DNA from: an uncultured Propionibacteriaceae bacterium
GTDB lineage: Bacteria; Actinomycetota; Actinomycetes; Propionibacteriales; Propionibacteriaceae
Direction: 5' to 3'
Assembly (NCBI GenBank): GCA_945911015.1
Contig: CAMDZW010000019.1
Coordinates: forward strand, 1 to 64,000
DNA length: 64,000 nucleotides
Both the position numbers and the translations under genes were made by a program. Position 1 is the stretch's first letter; each line of letters opens with the position of its first letter. The notes under the pieces were generated by a model, which did no database searches, was not told the DNA's origin, and saw nothing but the letters and a program-made list of their open reading frames with translations. Below, piece by piece: positions 8,216-20,314 of the stretch.

Positions 8216-11107
8216 TCACCTCTGGGGCGTGGCCCTGAGGTAATCGTAGAGGCTGGCCTCGACCGGGATCTCGAGGCCGAGGGTCATGGTGACCACGTCG
8301 ACCCGGAAGCCCTTGTCGTCCGGCATGGTCGTTTGTTCAGCGTTGCTGGCTCGGGCCCTGCCGAGGTAGTAGAAGTCGGTGCCCTCGACGTCATCCTTCT
8401 TCACAAACACGTGCAGCGGGAGCTCATTGTGGACGATGGGCTGGACTTCCTTGCTGGCAAGAGTTCTACGGCTTCTGGTGAACCAGTGAACCTCGGACTC
8501 GTTGAGAAACTCATCGCCGTACTTGGTGGTCTCGGCCACCTCATCGGTCTTGTGGTAGGTGATGAAGATCGGGACTGTCTGTGACACGTGGTCCGTCTTG
8601 TAGCCGTACATGGTGCTGTACTCGTTGTTCTCCCAGTTCAGGAGGCGGCAGGCATCCTTACGGGAGTAGCGTTTGCCGGGCTCGAGGGCCCCTGACCATT
8701 GGTAGCGATGGCGCGCGAGATGGAGGCCGGTCTCGATCACGTCCCTCACCTGTGCGGCAAACTGGTCGTCGGCCATCGCTGCTGGAAGTGCCGGGTTCAC
8801 CGCCCACTCACCCCCCACCGGGTCCCGAGTGACAATCGGTTCACCGTACTTGCGCTGTTCCGCGTCAGTGAAGAAGGCCAGACTGAGGATCCGTTCGACC
8901 GACCGCAGCGTGGCCCAGTCAGCGTGACACTCCCTGCTGACCAGCAGATCCCGTACGGCGTCGTCGCTCATCACGCCAGACTCGAGCAGTCGCTCCAGCA
9001 CCAGCAACTCATGGGGCCGCTTGCCGTTGAGCAATTCCATCGAGAGGAAACTCAGCACTTGGCCTTGGTAGTGAGTCGGGCCGCTGTCGAGCTTGCGGAA
9101 GGAATGCAGGAGCTGCCAATAGTTGTCCTTCTTGGTGGCCAGTACAACTGGGTCGGCGGTGTCGAAGCGGGCAAAGTCCATCAGCCGTGGTGGATGTCCC
9201 AGACGCTGTTCGAGTTCGGTGACCGCCCGTTTCAGGTTCACCATCGAGTCGAGCTTGGTCGCCGCGATGGAGTCGAAGATGCGTTGCCGTGAGATCTGAT
9301 CGAAGTTGACACTCGACAGCCCAGCAATCGCGCCGGCCTCGTGGGCATCGATGACACTGCGGCGCAGGGAATCCTTGTTGAGTGAAGTGTTGCCGAACAG
9401 CGCCACGGGGATCAGATAGTTGTTGGTGTAGTTGCCGATCAGGTCGATGACGACCAGGTGATCCTTGCCGGCTGCCTTGCGCAGGCCGCGTCCCAACTGT
9501 TGGGTGAAGATGATGCTGGAGGAAGTTTGACGCAGCATCACGACTTGGTTGATTGTGGGGATGTCGATGCCCTCGTTGAAGATGTCGACGGTCAGTAGGT
9601 AGTCGAGCTGGCCGGACTCCAGCTCGACGACGGCCTGTTCGCGTTCAGGGATCGCGTCATCGCCGGTGAGCACTTTGGTACGCAGCAGATTGCCGTGAAC
9701 TGTGCTGGAGTTGAGGATCCGGGACAGTTCAGCTGCCTCGTCCTTGCGGCTGCAGAACATCAGACCACGGACCGGAACCCCGACATGGCCATAGGTCTCC
9801 AGCGCCTTGACCAGATGCTCGGCCCGTTCCGGCGCCACCAGGCGCCCGAGCTCGGTGAACTCGTCGATGACCTCGCCATCCCGCTCGAAGTCGGTCACAC
9901 CGTAGTAGTGGAACGGCGCGAGCATCCCCTCCTCCAGCGCAGTCTGGAGTCGGATCTCGTACGGCACATTGTGGTCGAACAGTTCGAAGACATTGAATCC
10001 GTCGGTCCGTTCCGGTGTCGCGGTCAGGCCGAGTACGAAGTTGGGGCGCAAGTGGTCCAGCACTCGCCCGTACGAGGCTGCTCCAGCGCGATGAACCTCA
10101 TCGATCAAGACATGGTCGAACAGCTGAGGGTCGATCGCAGCAAGAGTGTCAGGGCGGCTCAGCGACTGAATGGTCGCGAAGACGTAGCGACGGTCGAGCT
10201 GCTGAGTCGAGCCGACCAGCTTGCCGAACTCGCTCCGGGGAAGTTCCAACACCCGCTGGAACTCCTCGATGGCACGATCCAAGATTTGTTCGCGATGCAC
10301 AATGAACAGCATCTTCGCTGGATCGACGGCCCGGACATCGAGGGCAGCCAGGATGGTCTTGCCGGTGCCGGTCGCTGACACGACCACAGCCCTGTGTTCG
10401 CCGGACTTCCGAACTGAGGCAATCTGAGTCAAGGCCTCCACCTGCATCGGGTTGGGGATCACCGTGCCCACGGGCAACGGTTCGTCCTCCCCCGGATGAC
10501 TCAAAGGAGTGTGTCTCGGCGGTGGTCTCCACCTACGGGCATACTCGTCGACCCAGCCGGGCGTGAGGAGATGTGAGGAGGCCAGCTGTGCGTCAACAGC
10601 GGTGCGCAGCTGGTGGACGATGTCGCCACCGGGAAGTGCTGAGAACCGCAGGTTCCACTCGTGATTGGTCAGCAGTGCGGTCTCGGTCAGATTGGAACTG
10701 CCGATGATCGCGGTGGTGCTGCCGAGTTGGTCGAATAGATACCCCTTGGCATGGAAGCCGCCCCGATCGCCGCTGTGGATGCGTACCTCGACACCAGGCA
10801 GGTTCAGCAACTCACGAAATGCTGCCGGGGAGTTGAAGCCGAGATAGGTCGAAGTGATGATCGTGCCCCGACCGCCGAAGTCGATCAACGCCTGCTTCAG
10901 CAGGGCAAGCGCCCCCGGCGTGACGAAGGCGACCGAGAAGGTGAACGAAGCGGAGCGACGCAACTCGGCAGTGATCGCCCGAGCCATGGTGTTGGCATCG
11001 TGGTTGGAGATCAGGACCGGATGAAAGAGCTGGTCCGCCGCCACGTTGCCATCGAGAAAACCGAAGCTGATGTCGCGGCTCAGCTGTGCGGCGCGTGATG
11101 CGTCCAT
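8216..11107 (-). CDS. PLD nuclease-superfamily 2 helicase fusion with DUF3427
   Basis: 963 residues in three parts. N-terminal phospholipase D-like nuclease: one HKD motif, His119-x-Lys121, Asp126, and GSSN at 136-139. Superfamily 2 helicase core: Walker A SATGTGKT at 244-251, DEVH at 336-339, GLTATPERTDG, and the arginine-finger motif QQLGRGLRK. The C-terminal third is the DUF3427 region (SRKDACRLLNWENNEYSTMYGYK, VHWFTRSRRTLAS, FYYLGRA). One HKD motif per chain implies a dimeric nuclease. It starts 2 bases after the stop of the Nudix gene, so the two are translationally coupled. The family is likely to act on DNA or RNA in repair or defence; the exact function is not established from sequence. 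Confidence 0.93.
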   Translation of the reverse strand: MDASRAAQLSRDISFGFLDGNVAADQLFHPVLISNHDANTMARAITAELRRSASFTFSVAFVTPGALALLKQALIDFGGRGTIITSTYLGFNSPAAFRELLNLPGVEVRIHSGDRGGFHAKGYLFDQLGSTTAIIGSSNLTETALLTNHEWNLRFSALPGGDIVHQLRTAVDAQLASSHLLTPGWVDEYARRWRPPPRHTPLSHPGEDEPLPVGTVIPNPMQVEALTQIASVRKSGEHRAVVVSATGTGKTILAALDVRAVDPAKMLFIVHREQILDRAIEEFQRVLELPRSEFGKLVGSTQQLDRRYVFATIQSLSRPDTLAAIDPQLFDHVLIDEVHRAGAASYGRVLDHLRPNFVLGLTATPERTDGFNVFELFDHNVPYEIRLQTALEEGMLAPFHYYGVTDFERDGEVIDEFTELGRLVAPERAEHLVKALETYGHVGVPVRGLMFCSRKDEAAELSRILNSSTVHGNLLRTKVLTGDDAIPEREQAVVELESGQLDYLLTVDIFNEGIDIPTINQVVMLRQTSSSIIFTQQLGRGLRKAAGKDHLVVIDLIGNYTNNYLIPVALFGNTSLNKDSLRRSVIDAHEAGAIAGLSSVNFDQISRQRIFDSIAATKLDSMVNLKRAVTELEQRLGHPPRLMDFARFDTADPVVLATKKDNYWQLLHSFRKLDSGPTHYQGQVLSFLSMELLNGKRPHELLVLERLLESGVMSDDAVRDLLVSRECHADWATLRSVERILSLAFFTDAEQRKYGEPIVTRDPVGGEWAVNPALPAAMADDQFAAQVRDVIETGLHLARHRYQWSGALEPGKRYSRKDACRLLNWENNEYSTMYGYKTDHVSQTVPIFITYHKTDEVAETTKYGDEFLNESEVHWFTRSRRTLASKEVQPIVHNELPLHVFVKKDDVEGTDFYYLGRARASNAEQTTMPDDKGFRVDVVTMTLGLEIPVEASLYDYLRATPQR

Positions 11108-11109
11108 GG

Positions 11110-11505
11110 TCAGCCGAGGACCTCACCGACCCGTTGCACGGCCGGAATGTCCGCCGGCGCCCATTCGACCTGGTCGAGCTCGGACGGCGCCAGCCACCGT
11201 ACGGCAGAGTGTTCGGTGAGTTGTGGTTCGGCATCGACCAGGGTGGCCCAGAACGTGGTCAGGGTGACGATCCCGAAGTCGTACTCGTAAGTGGTCTGTT
11301 CGACCTGGTCGCCGATCGCGACCTCACACAACAGTTCCTCACGCATCTCGCGGATCAGGCTCTGTTGCGGACTCTCTCCCGACTCGATCTTGCCGCCCGG
11401 AAATTCCCACAGCCCCGGCAGCGACATCTGCCGGCTACGCTGGGCCGCCAGGACTCTGCCGTCCTTGACCACCACGGCGCCGACGACGGTGATCTGTTTC
11501 TTCAT
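11110..11505 (-). CDS. MutT-like Nudix hydrolase
   Basis: 131 residues from ATG 11505. The Nudix box reads GGKIESGESPQQSLIREMREE, giving the G-x5-E-x7-REUxEE pattern with all metal-binding Glu residues present; the usual late Gly is Leu, as in several MutT relatives. GAVVVKDGRVLAAQRSR and LPGLWEFPGGK are typical of the 8-oxo-dGTP/CTP pyrophosphohydrolase group, which removes altered nucleoside triphosphates. The gene ends 2 bases before the PLD-helicase gene, and this linkage suggests that its job is tied to the helicase rather than general housekeeping. Confidence 0.92.
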   Translation of the reverse strand: MKKQITVVGAVVVKDGRVLAAQRSRQMSLPGLWEFPGGKIESGESPQQSLIREMREELLCEVAIGDQVEQTTYEYDFGIVTLTTFWATLVDAEPQLTEHSAVRWLAPSELDQVEWAPADIPAVQRVGEVLG

Positions 11506-11565
11506 CCGGACTCCTTCGTGGTGGTGGGCCGTGCCAGGATAACGGAGCGCACCGGAGGACGGATC

Positions 11566-11802
11566 ATGACCAACCGGCTGACACCCTATGACACCGGCGA
11601 GCGGCTCGAACCGAAGCTGTGGACCGCGCCGGTGAGAGGCACCACCGTGGTCGACCGGTTCGGAAAGGTCGACTACGACGACGAATGCGGCAACACGGTT
11701 GTGGTTGTCCACGTCGAACGCACCGACTGCGGCGGTTACCTGGTCCGGGTGGAGCCATTTGGCGACACGAACAACGTTGCCGTCATCGTCCACCCCCACT
11801 GA
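11566..11802 (+). CDS. Small uncharacterised protein
   Basis: 78 residues from ATG 11566, with GGAGGA about seven bases upstream. The product (MTNRLTPYDTGERLEPKLW, VVDRFGKVDYDDECGNTVVVVHVERTD, ending VAVIVHPH) has alternating hydrophobic residues that suggest a small beta-rich cytoplasmic domain. It diverges from the Nudix-helicase operon with only 60 bases between, so the two share a control region. I do not recognise the family. The ribosome site and codon pattern support a real gene. Confidence 0.6.
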   Translation: MTNRLTPYDTGERLEPKLWTAPVRGTTVVDRFGKVDYDDECGNTVVVVHVERTDCGGYLVRVEPFGDTNNVAVIVHPH

Positions 11803-11976
11803 GGAAGTTTCGGCCAGCCCTTTAATGCGATCTAGCTCGACTGAAATAGGGTTACGGCCGTCAAGTCCGGACGGGTCACCCACGGAACAGCTCAACCTCG
11901 GCCGCTCCCTTGACCTTCTCGACGACGCCTTCGTAAGGTCGCGCCACCATCCCCCCATTGCATCGGTGTCGATGAC

Positions 11977-13337
11977 ATGACGCACAGCCCCAACCCTTCC
12001 CCCACCCCGCCCCCCCTCCGTCACTCGACGAGGTCTGCTCGGTGCCAGCGCCGTGGGCGCGGCCGGGCTGGGATTCGGACTCTCCCCGTACGGGATCAGT
12101 CCGTCCCATGCCGCGCCGGCTGATCTCGGTCTGTCCGCCGAGGTCGTCGACCACGGGATCGCCGCCGTTGAGCGCAACGTGCGCACTGGAGCGGCCGGAA
12201 TCACTCACAAGGGCATCCCTCTCCTGTATCTGATCTCCGATGGCAATCCGGTTTCGTTCAACGTCCTGAACGGCGACACCGGCGAACTGATCGGGTCGTT
12301 CCCTCTACCGCCGAAGTCGATCGGTGTGTACCCCACGGTGACACCGGACGGTGTGGCCTACTTCGCGGTCCGTGGCTACGGCAAGGTCGCCCAGACCACC
12401 GACAGTTACGCCTGGGGATTCGAGAAGGTCGGCAACGCGCTCTGTGTGGGCACCGGTATCGGCGAGGGCCATGCGGTCAAGGTGGACATCGAGTCCGGCG
12501 AGAAGACCGAGCTCACCCTGCCGAAGGAGTATGACGAGCAACTCACCTACTGCTACTGGTTCTGCCAGGTCGGGGACCTGATCGCCATGGCCTTCTCCCC
12601 CGGGATCGAAGACGGCACCAATGTCCTGTTCTGGGACACGGTCGCCCAGGAATGGGTCCTGGACGGTGCGATCCCCACCTTCCTCAGCCTGAACGGACCG
12701 ATCACCGCCCCCACCGAGGACGGACGATTCTTCTTACGCCTCCGATGGTGAGATCCATGAGTTCGACATCGCCACGGGACGGCACGGCCCACCGGCTGGG
12801 CCGACACCGAGTTGCCCGGCACCGGATCACACCGCACCCTCGACCTGTTGACCGTGGGTCGGGCGCGCAGGGCCCGGCCAGTGCTGTTCGGCGGCAACAA
12901 CGACGGCTCGTTCTGGCGCTACGAGCCGGACTCCGGGGAGTACACGTTCTTCGAAACCGTGATCGAGGGCGCTCCGCTGACCACCAACGAGCTTCGTGTG
13001 GGACCGGACGAACGGGTCTATGTGCCGACCTACCTCGGTCCGGGGTCGATCGCTCGGTTCGACCCGGATTCCCGCACTGTCACCGCCGACATCGAGCACG
13101 GACGCGGCGGCACCACCACACCGTGGGGCTCGGGCTGCACCATCGTGGCCCACCCGAGTGACGGACTCCTCTACGGGCTCTCCGACGGTGCTCTGTTCGC
13201 CTTCGACCCGGTGTCGCACGAGTCGCAGGTGCTCGACGAGGGCCACAACCTGGAGCGACTGGCCGTAGCCGGGGATGGGGCGACTGTATGCCGTCGACGA
13301 CACCCATCTGTTCCAGATCACGGTCAGCAAGGAGTGA
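11977..13337 (+). pseudogene. Tat-exported beta-propeller-like protein, multiply frameshifted
   Basis: An ATG at 11977 opens MTHSPNPSPTPP, then a run of seven C (12010-12016) throws the frame. One frame over, TRRGLLGASAVGAAGLGFG is a clear twin-arginine signal followed by AHAAP-like cleavage context. The body reads as repeated sheet motifs (LYLISDGNPVSFNVLNGDTGELIGSFPLPPK, VLFGGNNDGSFWRYEPDSGEYTFFE, VYVPTYLGPGSIARFDPDSR), consistent with a secreted propeller. The frame shifts again near 12735, near 12810 and near 13275, and the last frame ends YAVDDTHLFQITVSKE at 13337. At least four indels mean a dead gene or a poor consensus. Function unknown. Confidence 0.72.
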
Positions 13338-13489
13338 CCGCTGGCGCCCAGGGTGAGCAGCACCAGAAATCCTGCTGTGGCAGGAGTTCGGTCAGTGGAA
13401 GTACATCTGGTACTCGCATACGGGTGGGCGCAACTGTTCGGTCTTGGCGAGGTCGACGCTACCCGGCCATAGATCGTGCGAAGGCGTGG

Positions 13490-14440
13490 TCAGGGCAGCG
13501 ACGCACTGGAGCCGAACCGGGAGTCGATGCCATCGACGAGCAGGTCCAGTCCCTGTTCGAAGAGTCGATCCAGGTCGAGTTCATAGTGTGATCCGATCAG
13601 CGAGTGCAGGCCGACATGATGACCCCGGTGGGTCAGGTCACGGAGGGTGTCCATACGCTGCTCGACCCAGGTGTCGGCGTCGATGCCCGACGTGGATTCG
13701 GCCTCGGCCTCTGGCTCGAGCAGGATGGCCATCCCACGCACGTGCGTGAACAGGAGGAGATGCGCCTCGAACGCTTCCTCGGGACTGATGTCGACCTGTC
13801 GCAGGGTCTGGATCGCCCATTCGGCGAAGGTCAGCGCCGCCGGGAGGAGCTGCGGTCGGGTCACCGACAGCTGCGGCGCGAGCCACGGGTGCCGCCGAAA
13901 CACTCGCCAGAGCCCACGGTGACCGGCGATCAGTTGATCTCGCCAGTCGCCGCCGCCGGCGTCGGGAGTCCAGGTCCCGAGGGCCTGCTCCACCATCCGA
14001 GTGACAAGGTCGTCCTTGCTCGTCACATGCCGGTACAGCGAGGTCGGCTGGGTGCGCAGCAGGTGAGCGACTCTGCGCATGGACAGCATCTCCACACCGT
14101 CGACATCAGCGATCGCCATGCCGGCAGCTGTGATCCGGGCCGTGCTGAGCGGCACCGTGCCCCGAGCTGCAGCTGGGGCTGGCAGGTTCTTGGTCTGGCG
14201 GGCGCGGCGGCGAGGCGCGCCGTCGCCACGATCTCGGGCCACGACGGTTCCGACCCCGGGGAGCGACCGCGCCAGTCCCTCGGCGCGGAGCAGCGCGTGC
14301 ACCCGGCTGGCGGTCGCGATGGCGACGTTGCGGGTCCGTACGATCTCCCGCGCTGAGGGGAGCCGATCCCCGGGCTGAAGGGCGCCGGAGACGATCTGTT
14401 CCCGCAGTTCGGCGGCGATGGCTGCCGATGTCGTACTCAC
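13490..14440 (-). CDS. GntR-TetR hybrid transcriptional regulator
   Basis: 316 residues from GTG 14440. The N terminus is a GntR winged helix (AAELREQIVSGALQPGDRLPSAREIVRTRNVAIATASRVHALLRAEG). After a basic linker comes a second HTH of TetR type (MAIADVDGVEMLSMRRVAHLLRTQPTSLYRHVTSKDDLVTRMV) and a TetR_C-like ligand domain (LWRVFRRHPWLAPQLSV, FEAHLLLFTHVRGM). Two DNA-binding domains in one chain is a known but uncommon actinobacterial design. GTG 14440 is preferred over the longer frame because it leaves the palindrome at 14451-14462 in the promoter. It is divergent from the FAD monooxygenase gene and probably represses it. Confidence 0.88.
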   Translation of the reverse strand: MSTTSAAIAAELREQIVSGALQPGDRLPSAREIVRTRNVAIATASRVHALLRAEGLARSLPGVGTVVARDRGDGAPRRRARQTKNLPAPAAARGTVPLSTARITAAGMAIADVDGVEMLSMRRVAHLLRTQPTSLYRHVTSKDDLVTRMVEQALGTWTPDAGGGDWRDQLIAGHRGLWRVFRRHPWLAPQLSVTRPQLLPAALTFAEWAIQTLRQVDISPEEAFEAHLLLFTHVRGMAILLEPEAEAESTSGIDADTWVEQRMDTLRDLTHRGHHVGLHSLIGSHYELDLDRLFEQGLDLLVDGIDSRFGSSASLP

Positions 14441-14450
14441 CCGGCCATCC

Positions 14451-14462
14451 TGTACTAGTACA
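14451..14462. promoter_or_regulatory. Palindromic operator 1, TGTACTAGTACA
   Basis: A perfect 12-base palindrome 11 bases before the GTG start of the GntR-TetR hybrid gene. It shares the core GTACTAGTAC with a second palindrome 66 bases away, at the monooxygenase side of the same intergenic region. Likely an autoregulatory site for the hybrid regulator. Confidence 0.7.
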
Positions 14463-14516
14463 CCGTCGGTCGGCAAGCCCTGCTGTCGTCACCACCGACC
14501 AGTTGTGGACGGTGAC

Positions 14517-14528
14517 CGTACTAGTACG
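14517..14528. promoter_or_regulatory. Palindromic operator 2, CGTACTAGTACG
   Basis: A perfect 12-base palindrome with the same ten-base core as operator 1. It lies 41 bases before the monooxygenase ATG (14569), where it would overlap the promoter. The centre-to-centre distance of 66 bases is about six helical turns, so bound dimers would lie on the same face of DNA. Confidence 0.7.
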
Positions 14529-14568
14529 CGATTGCACCTTCTGTGCCGTCATTCCTACGCTCGACGCC

Positions 14569-16765
<2,197 letters not shown>

Positions 16766-16787
16766 TCAGCAGTACGGCGGAAGCAGG

Positions 16788-18944
16788 TCACAGCATGCAG
16801 CTGACGCAGCCGTCGACCTCGGTGCCCTCGAGGGCCATCTGCCGCAGGCGGATGTAGTACAGGGTCTTGATTCCCTTGCGCCAGGCGTAGATCTGGGCCT
16901 TGTTCAGGTCACGGGTGGTGGCGGTGTCCTTGAAGAACAGGGTCAGCGACAGACCCTGGTCGACATGCTTGGTCGCCTCGGCATAGGTGTCGATGATCGC
17001 CTCGGGACCGATCTCGTATGCATCCTTGTAGTACTCAAGGTTGTCGTTGGTCATGTAGGGCGCCGGGTAGTAGACCCGCCCCAACTTGCCTTCCTTGCGG
17101 ATCTCGATCTTCGACACGATCGGATGGATCGACGAGGTCGAGTGATTGATGTAGCTGATCGAGCCGGTCGGCGGCACGGCCTGCAGGTTCTGGTTGTACA
17201 TCCCGTGCTCGGCGACCTCGGCGGCCAGGGCACGCCAGTCGTCGGCACTCGGCAGGGCGACCCCAGCCTCCTCGAAGAGCGTGGCGACCTTCTCGGTCCG
17301 AGGGGCCCAGTCCTGGTTGATGTACTTGTCGAAGAACTCGCCGCTGGCGTACTTCGACTTCTCGAAGCCGACGAAACTCTCCCCCCGCTCACGTGCGATC
17401 AGGTTCGAGGCCCGGATCGCGTGATAGGTGACGGTGTAGAAGTACATGTTGGTGAAGTCGAGGCCCTCGTCAGAGCCGTAGTGGATCGACTCACGAGCCA
17501 GATAGCCGTGCAGGTTCATCTGCCCCAGACCGATGGCATGGCTCATCGCGTTGCCGCGCTCGATGCTCGGTGCACAGGCGATGTTCGACTGGTCCGAGAC
17601 CGCAGTCAGGGCCCGGATCGACACCTCGATGGTCTGACCGAAGTCGGCCGAGTCCATCGTCTTGGCAATGTTCAGCGATCCCAGGTTGCAGGAGATGTCC
17701 TTGCCGACCTCGGAGAACGACAGGTCCTCGTTGTAGCTCGACGGGGTGGAGACCTGCAGGATCTCCGAGCACAGGTTCGACATCGAGATGCGGCCGTCGA
17801 TCGGGTTGGCCCGGTTCACGGTGTCCTCGAAGACGATGTACGGGTAGCCCGACTCGAACTGGATCTCGGCCAGGGTCTGGAAGAACTTGCGGGCGTTGAT
17901 CTTGGTCTTGGTGATCCGCTTGTCGTCGACCATCTCGCGGTACTTCTCGCTGACCGAGATTTCGCTGAACGGCACACCGTAGACGCGCTCGACGTCGTAC
18001 GGGCTGAACAGATACATGTCCTCGTTGTCGCGAGCGAGCTGGAAGGTGATGTCGGGGACCACGACACCCAGCGACAGGGTCTTGATCCGGATCTTCTCGT
18101 CCGCGTTCTCCCGCTTGGTGTCCAGGAAGCGGAAGATGTCGGGGTGGTGCGCGTTCAGGTAGACCGCACCCGCGCCCTGGCGGGCACCGAGCTGATTGGC
18201 ATAGGAGAACGAGTCCTCGAGCAACTTCATCACCGGGATCACCCCGGAGGACTGGTTCTGGATCTTCTTGATCGGCGCGCCGGACTCGCGGATGTTGGTC
18301 AGCGACAGGGCGACACCACCGCCCCGCTTGGACAGCTGCAGCGAGGAGTTGATCGCACGCGCGATGGACTCCATGTTGTCCTCGACGCGCAGCAGGAAGC
18401 AGGAGACCAGCTCGCCACGCTGGGCCTTGCCGGCGTTGAGGAAGGTCGGGGTCGCAGGCTGGAAGCGGCCGGCCATGATCTCGTCGGTGATCCGCTGGGC
18501 CAGCGACAGGTCACCGGCGGCCAGAGTGAGGGCGACCATGCAGACCCGGTCCTCGAAGCGCTCCAGGTAACGGGTGCCGTCGAAGGTCTTGAGGGTGTAC
18601 GAGGTGTAGTACTTGAACGCCCCCATGAACGTGGGGAACCGGAACTTGACCCCGTACGCCCGCTTGAAGAGGTTCTTGATGTCGGCGAAGTCGTACTGGG
18701 CCAGGACCTCGGCCTCGTAGTAGCCCTCCTCGACGAGGTAGTCCAGCTTCTCCTTCAGGGAGTGGAAGAAGACGGTGTTCTGGTTGACATGCCGCAGGAA
18801 GTACTGCCGTGCGGCATCACGGTCGGCGTCGAACTGGATCCGGCCGTCGGCATCGTAGAGGTTCAGCTGCGCATTGAGAGCGTGGTAGTCGACCTCGGCG
18901 GCGACACCTTCGGTGCCGGTGTCGGTGATGAGGGTTGCAGTCAC
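16788..18944 (-). CDS. nrdE: Ribonucleotide reductase class Ib, alpha subunit
   Basis: 718 residues from GTG 18944. The active-site motif SMSNLCSEI carries the Asn, Cys and Glu of the catalytic site; [10 protein letters not shown] and [10 protein letters not shown] mark the barrel start and a redox Cys; the chain ends GCVSCML, the swinging-arm cysteine pair re-reduced by NrdH. It converts ribonucleoside diphosphates to deoxy forms. The GTG start overlaps the nrdI stop (GTGA at 18941-18944), so the genes are coupled. Length is normal for the class. Confidence 0.97.
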   Translation of the reverse strand: MTATLITDTGTEGVAAEVDYHALNAQLNLYDADGRIQFDADRDAARQYFLRHVNQNTVFFHSLKEKLDYLVEEGYYEAEVLAQYDFADIKNLFKRAYGVKFRFPTFMGAFKYYTSYTLKTFDGTRYLERFEDRVCMVALTLAAGDLSLAQRITDEIMAGRFQPATPTFLNAGKAQRGELVSCFLLRVEDNMESIARAINSSLQLSKRGGGVALSLTNIRESGAPIKKIQNQSSGVIPVMKLLEDSFSYANQLGARQGAGAVYLNAHHPDIFRFLDTKRENADEKIRIKTLSLGVVVPDITFQLARDNEDMYLFSPYDVERVYGVPFSEISVSEKYREMVDDKRITKTKINARKFFQTLAEIQFESGYPYIVFEDTVNRANPIDGRISMSNLCSEILQVSTPSSYNEDLSFSEVGKDISCNLGSLNIAKTMDSADFGQTIEVSIRALTAVSDQSNIACAPSIERGNAMSHAIGLGQMNLHGYLARESIHYGSDEGLDFTNMYFYTVTYHAIRASNLIARERGESFVGFEKSKYASGEFFDKYINQDWAPRTEKVATLFEEAGVALPSADDWRALAAEVAEHGMYNQNLQAVPPTGSISYINHSTSSIHPIVSKIEIRKEGKLGRVYYPAPYMTNDNLEYYKDAYEIGPEAIIDTYAEATKHVDQGLSLTLFFKDTATTRDLNKAQIYAWRKGIKTLYYIRLRQMALEGTEVDGCVSCML

Positions 18945-19330
18945 AGTGATTTCAGTCCTTCGCGGACCCGCTCGACATCGTCGGCGGTTCCCATGAGTTC
19001 GAATCGGTACAGATGTGCCACCTGGCACTTGCGGGCAACGATGTCCCCGGCGAGGCAGAACGCGTCCCCGAAGTTGGTGTTGCCGGCCGAGATGACGCCC
19101 CGGATGTGACTCCGGTTCTCGGGATCGTTGAGGAACTTGATGACCTGCTTGGGGACGGCCCCCCGTCCGTTGCCACCGCCATAGGTGGGGGTGACCAGGA
19201 CGTAGGGTTCCTTGACCTTGAGGTGCTCCTCGTTGGCGTGGAGCGGGATCCGGTCCGCAGGCAGACCAAGCTTGGTCATGAAGCGGTGGGTGTTCTCCGA
19301 GACCGAGGAGAAGTAGACCAGGCGAATCAT
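18941..19330 (-). CDS. nrdI: Flavodoxin-like ribonucleotide reductase activator
   Basis: About 129 residues. [20 protein letters not shown] is the FMN phosphate-binding loop of NrdI, followed by [28 protein letters not shown] and [25 protein letters not shown]. NrdI supplies the oxidant that assembles the manganese-tyrosyl radical in NrdF. ATG 19330 or the GTG just before it (19333) can start; AAGGGG fits the GTG slightly better by spacing. Second gene of nrdHIEF. Confidence 0.95.
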   Translation of the reverse strand: MIRLVYFSSVSENTHRFMTKLGLPADRIPLHANEEHLKVKEPYVLVTPTYGGGNGRGAVPKQVIKFLNDPENRSHIRGVISAGNTNFGDAFCLAGDIVARKCQVAHLYRFELMGTADDVERVREGLKSL

Positions 19331-19352
19331 CACCCAAACACCCCTTGTGCGG

Positions 19353-19592
19353 TCAGGCGACCTGCTGCTTCTTGGCGACGGCCTTGATCATGTCGGGGCG
19401 GAAACCGGACCAGCTCTCTTCGCCGGCGACGACGACCGGAGCGGCCTGGTAGCCCATGGCGAGGACCTCGGTCAGCGCAGCCTCGTCCTCGGCAAGATCA
19501 GTGATCTCGTACTCGAGACCGAGCTTGTCCATCGCGCGATAGGTGGCAGTGCACTGCACGCAGGACGGCTTGCTGTAGACCTTGATCGGCAT
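19353..19592 (-). CDS. nrdH: Glutaredoxin-like NrdH-redoxin
   Basis: 79 residues with the redox motif CVQC at residues 11-14, the usual NrdH form, then [17 protein letters not shown], the cis-Pro region AAPVVV and SGFRPDMI. It passes electrons from thioredoxin reductase to NrdE. First gene of the operon. The 212 bases upstream, up to the PH-domain gene at 19805, must hold the nrd promoter; I could not find a convincing pair of NrdR boxes by eye. Confidence 0.96.
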   Translation of the reverse strand: MPIKVYSKPSCVQCTATYRAMDKLGLEYEITDLAEDEAALTEVLAMGYQAAPVVVAGEESWSGFRPDMIKAVAKKQQVA

Positions 19593-19804
19593 CTCGCTGA
19601 CCTCTCTCCCTGGGACCCCTTACACCCGTGTAGTTTCACCGGTGTCGTGGATCGGAACACTACCCCTTGGGTTCAGAGCCGGCAACCCCCCCAAGATATG
19701 GATGTCGGCGTGTCGCGACTCCAAACCGTCGCGAACCGCATGAGGACGCCACAAAACACGAATCTCGCCCTTCGAGAGGCGTCGATTGGCCCTCGACTGG
19801 CACC

Positions 19805-20314
19805 ATGGGCACCATGCCCGCCACACCTGGATCCCGCCTGAACGTCGACGGTCTGCGCCCGATTTCGGAACTGCAGATCAAGGCCCACTACCGGGCCAGC
19901 ATCGTCGGCTACGTGATCTGGCTGCTGGTGCTGGCGGCAGCCGTCTGGCTCGCCCTGTGGCAGGGCTGGTGGTGGCCCTGGCTGGTCACCGTGCTTCCGG
20001 TCGTGGTCGTGGTGCAGTCGCTGCTGCTGACCCCCCGCCGGATCCGGGCGATCGGCTATCTCGACGGTGAGGAGGACCTCACCATCGCCCGCGGCATCAT
20101 GTTCCGCTCGATCGAGACCATCCCGTACGGCCGGATCCAGTCGGTCACCATCGGTGAGGGCCCGATCGAACGCGGCCTCGGACTGGCGAACCTGAGCATC
20201 ACCACCGGCGCCGACGGGGCAGGGACCAGCCTGCCCGGCCTGCCCAGGGCCGAGGCCGAGCGGCTGCGCGCGCTGCTCACCGAACGCAGCCTGGCCCTGA
20301 TGGCGGCCCTGTGA
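19805..20314 (+). CDS. Bacterial PH-domain membrane protein (YdbS-like)
   Basis: 169 residues from ATG 19805 (a second ATG is at 19814). Two hydrophobic helices (VIWLLVLAAAVWLALWQGW and PWLVTVLPVVVVVQSLLL) are followed by a bacterial PH domain: YLDGEEDLTIARGIMFRSIETIPYGRIQSVTIGEGPIERGLGLANLSI. This is the YdbS half of the YdbS/YdbT pair of membrane proteins with bPH2 domains, of unknown role at the envelope. The stop overlaps the next gene's GTG start by 4 bases. Confidence 0.88.
   Translation: MGTMPATPGSRLNVDGLRPISELQIKAHYRASIVGYVIWLLVLAAAVWLALWQGWWWPWLVTVLPVVVVVQSLLLTPRRIRAIGYLDGEEDLTIARGIMFRSIETIPYGRIQSVTIGEGPIERGLGLANLSITTGADGAGTSLPGLPRAEAERLRALLTERSLALMAAL

Noticed and set aside
14440..14476. 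Longer start for the GntR-TetR hybrid
   Set aside because: The added 12 residues would be coded by the palindrome TGTACTAGTACA and have no ribosome site; GTG 14440 fits the family N terminus.
19593..19804. NrdR boxes upstream of nrdH
   Set aside because: Expected for nrd operons, but no pair of 16-base AT-rich palindromes at the right spacing could be seen. ACACCCGTGT and ACCGGTGT are too short and GC-rich.
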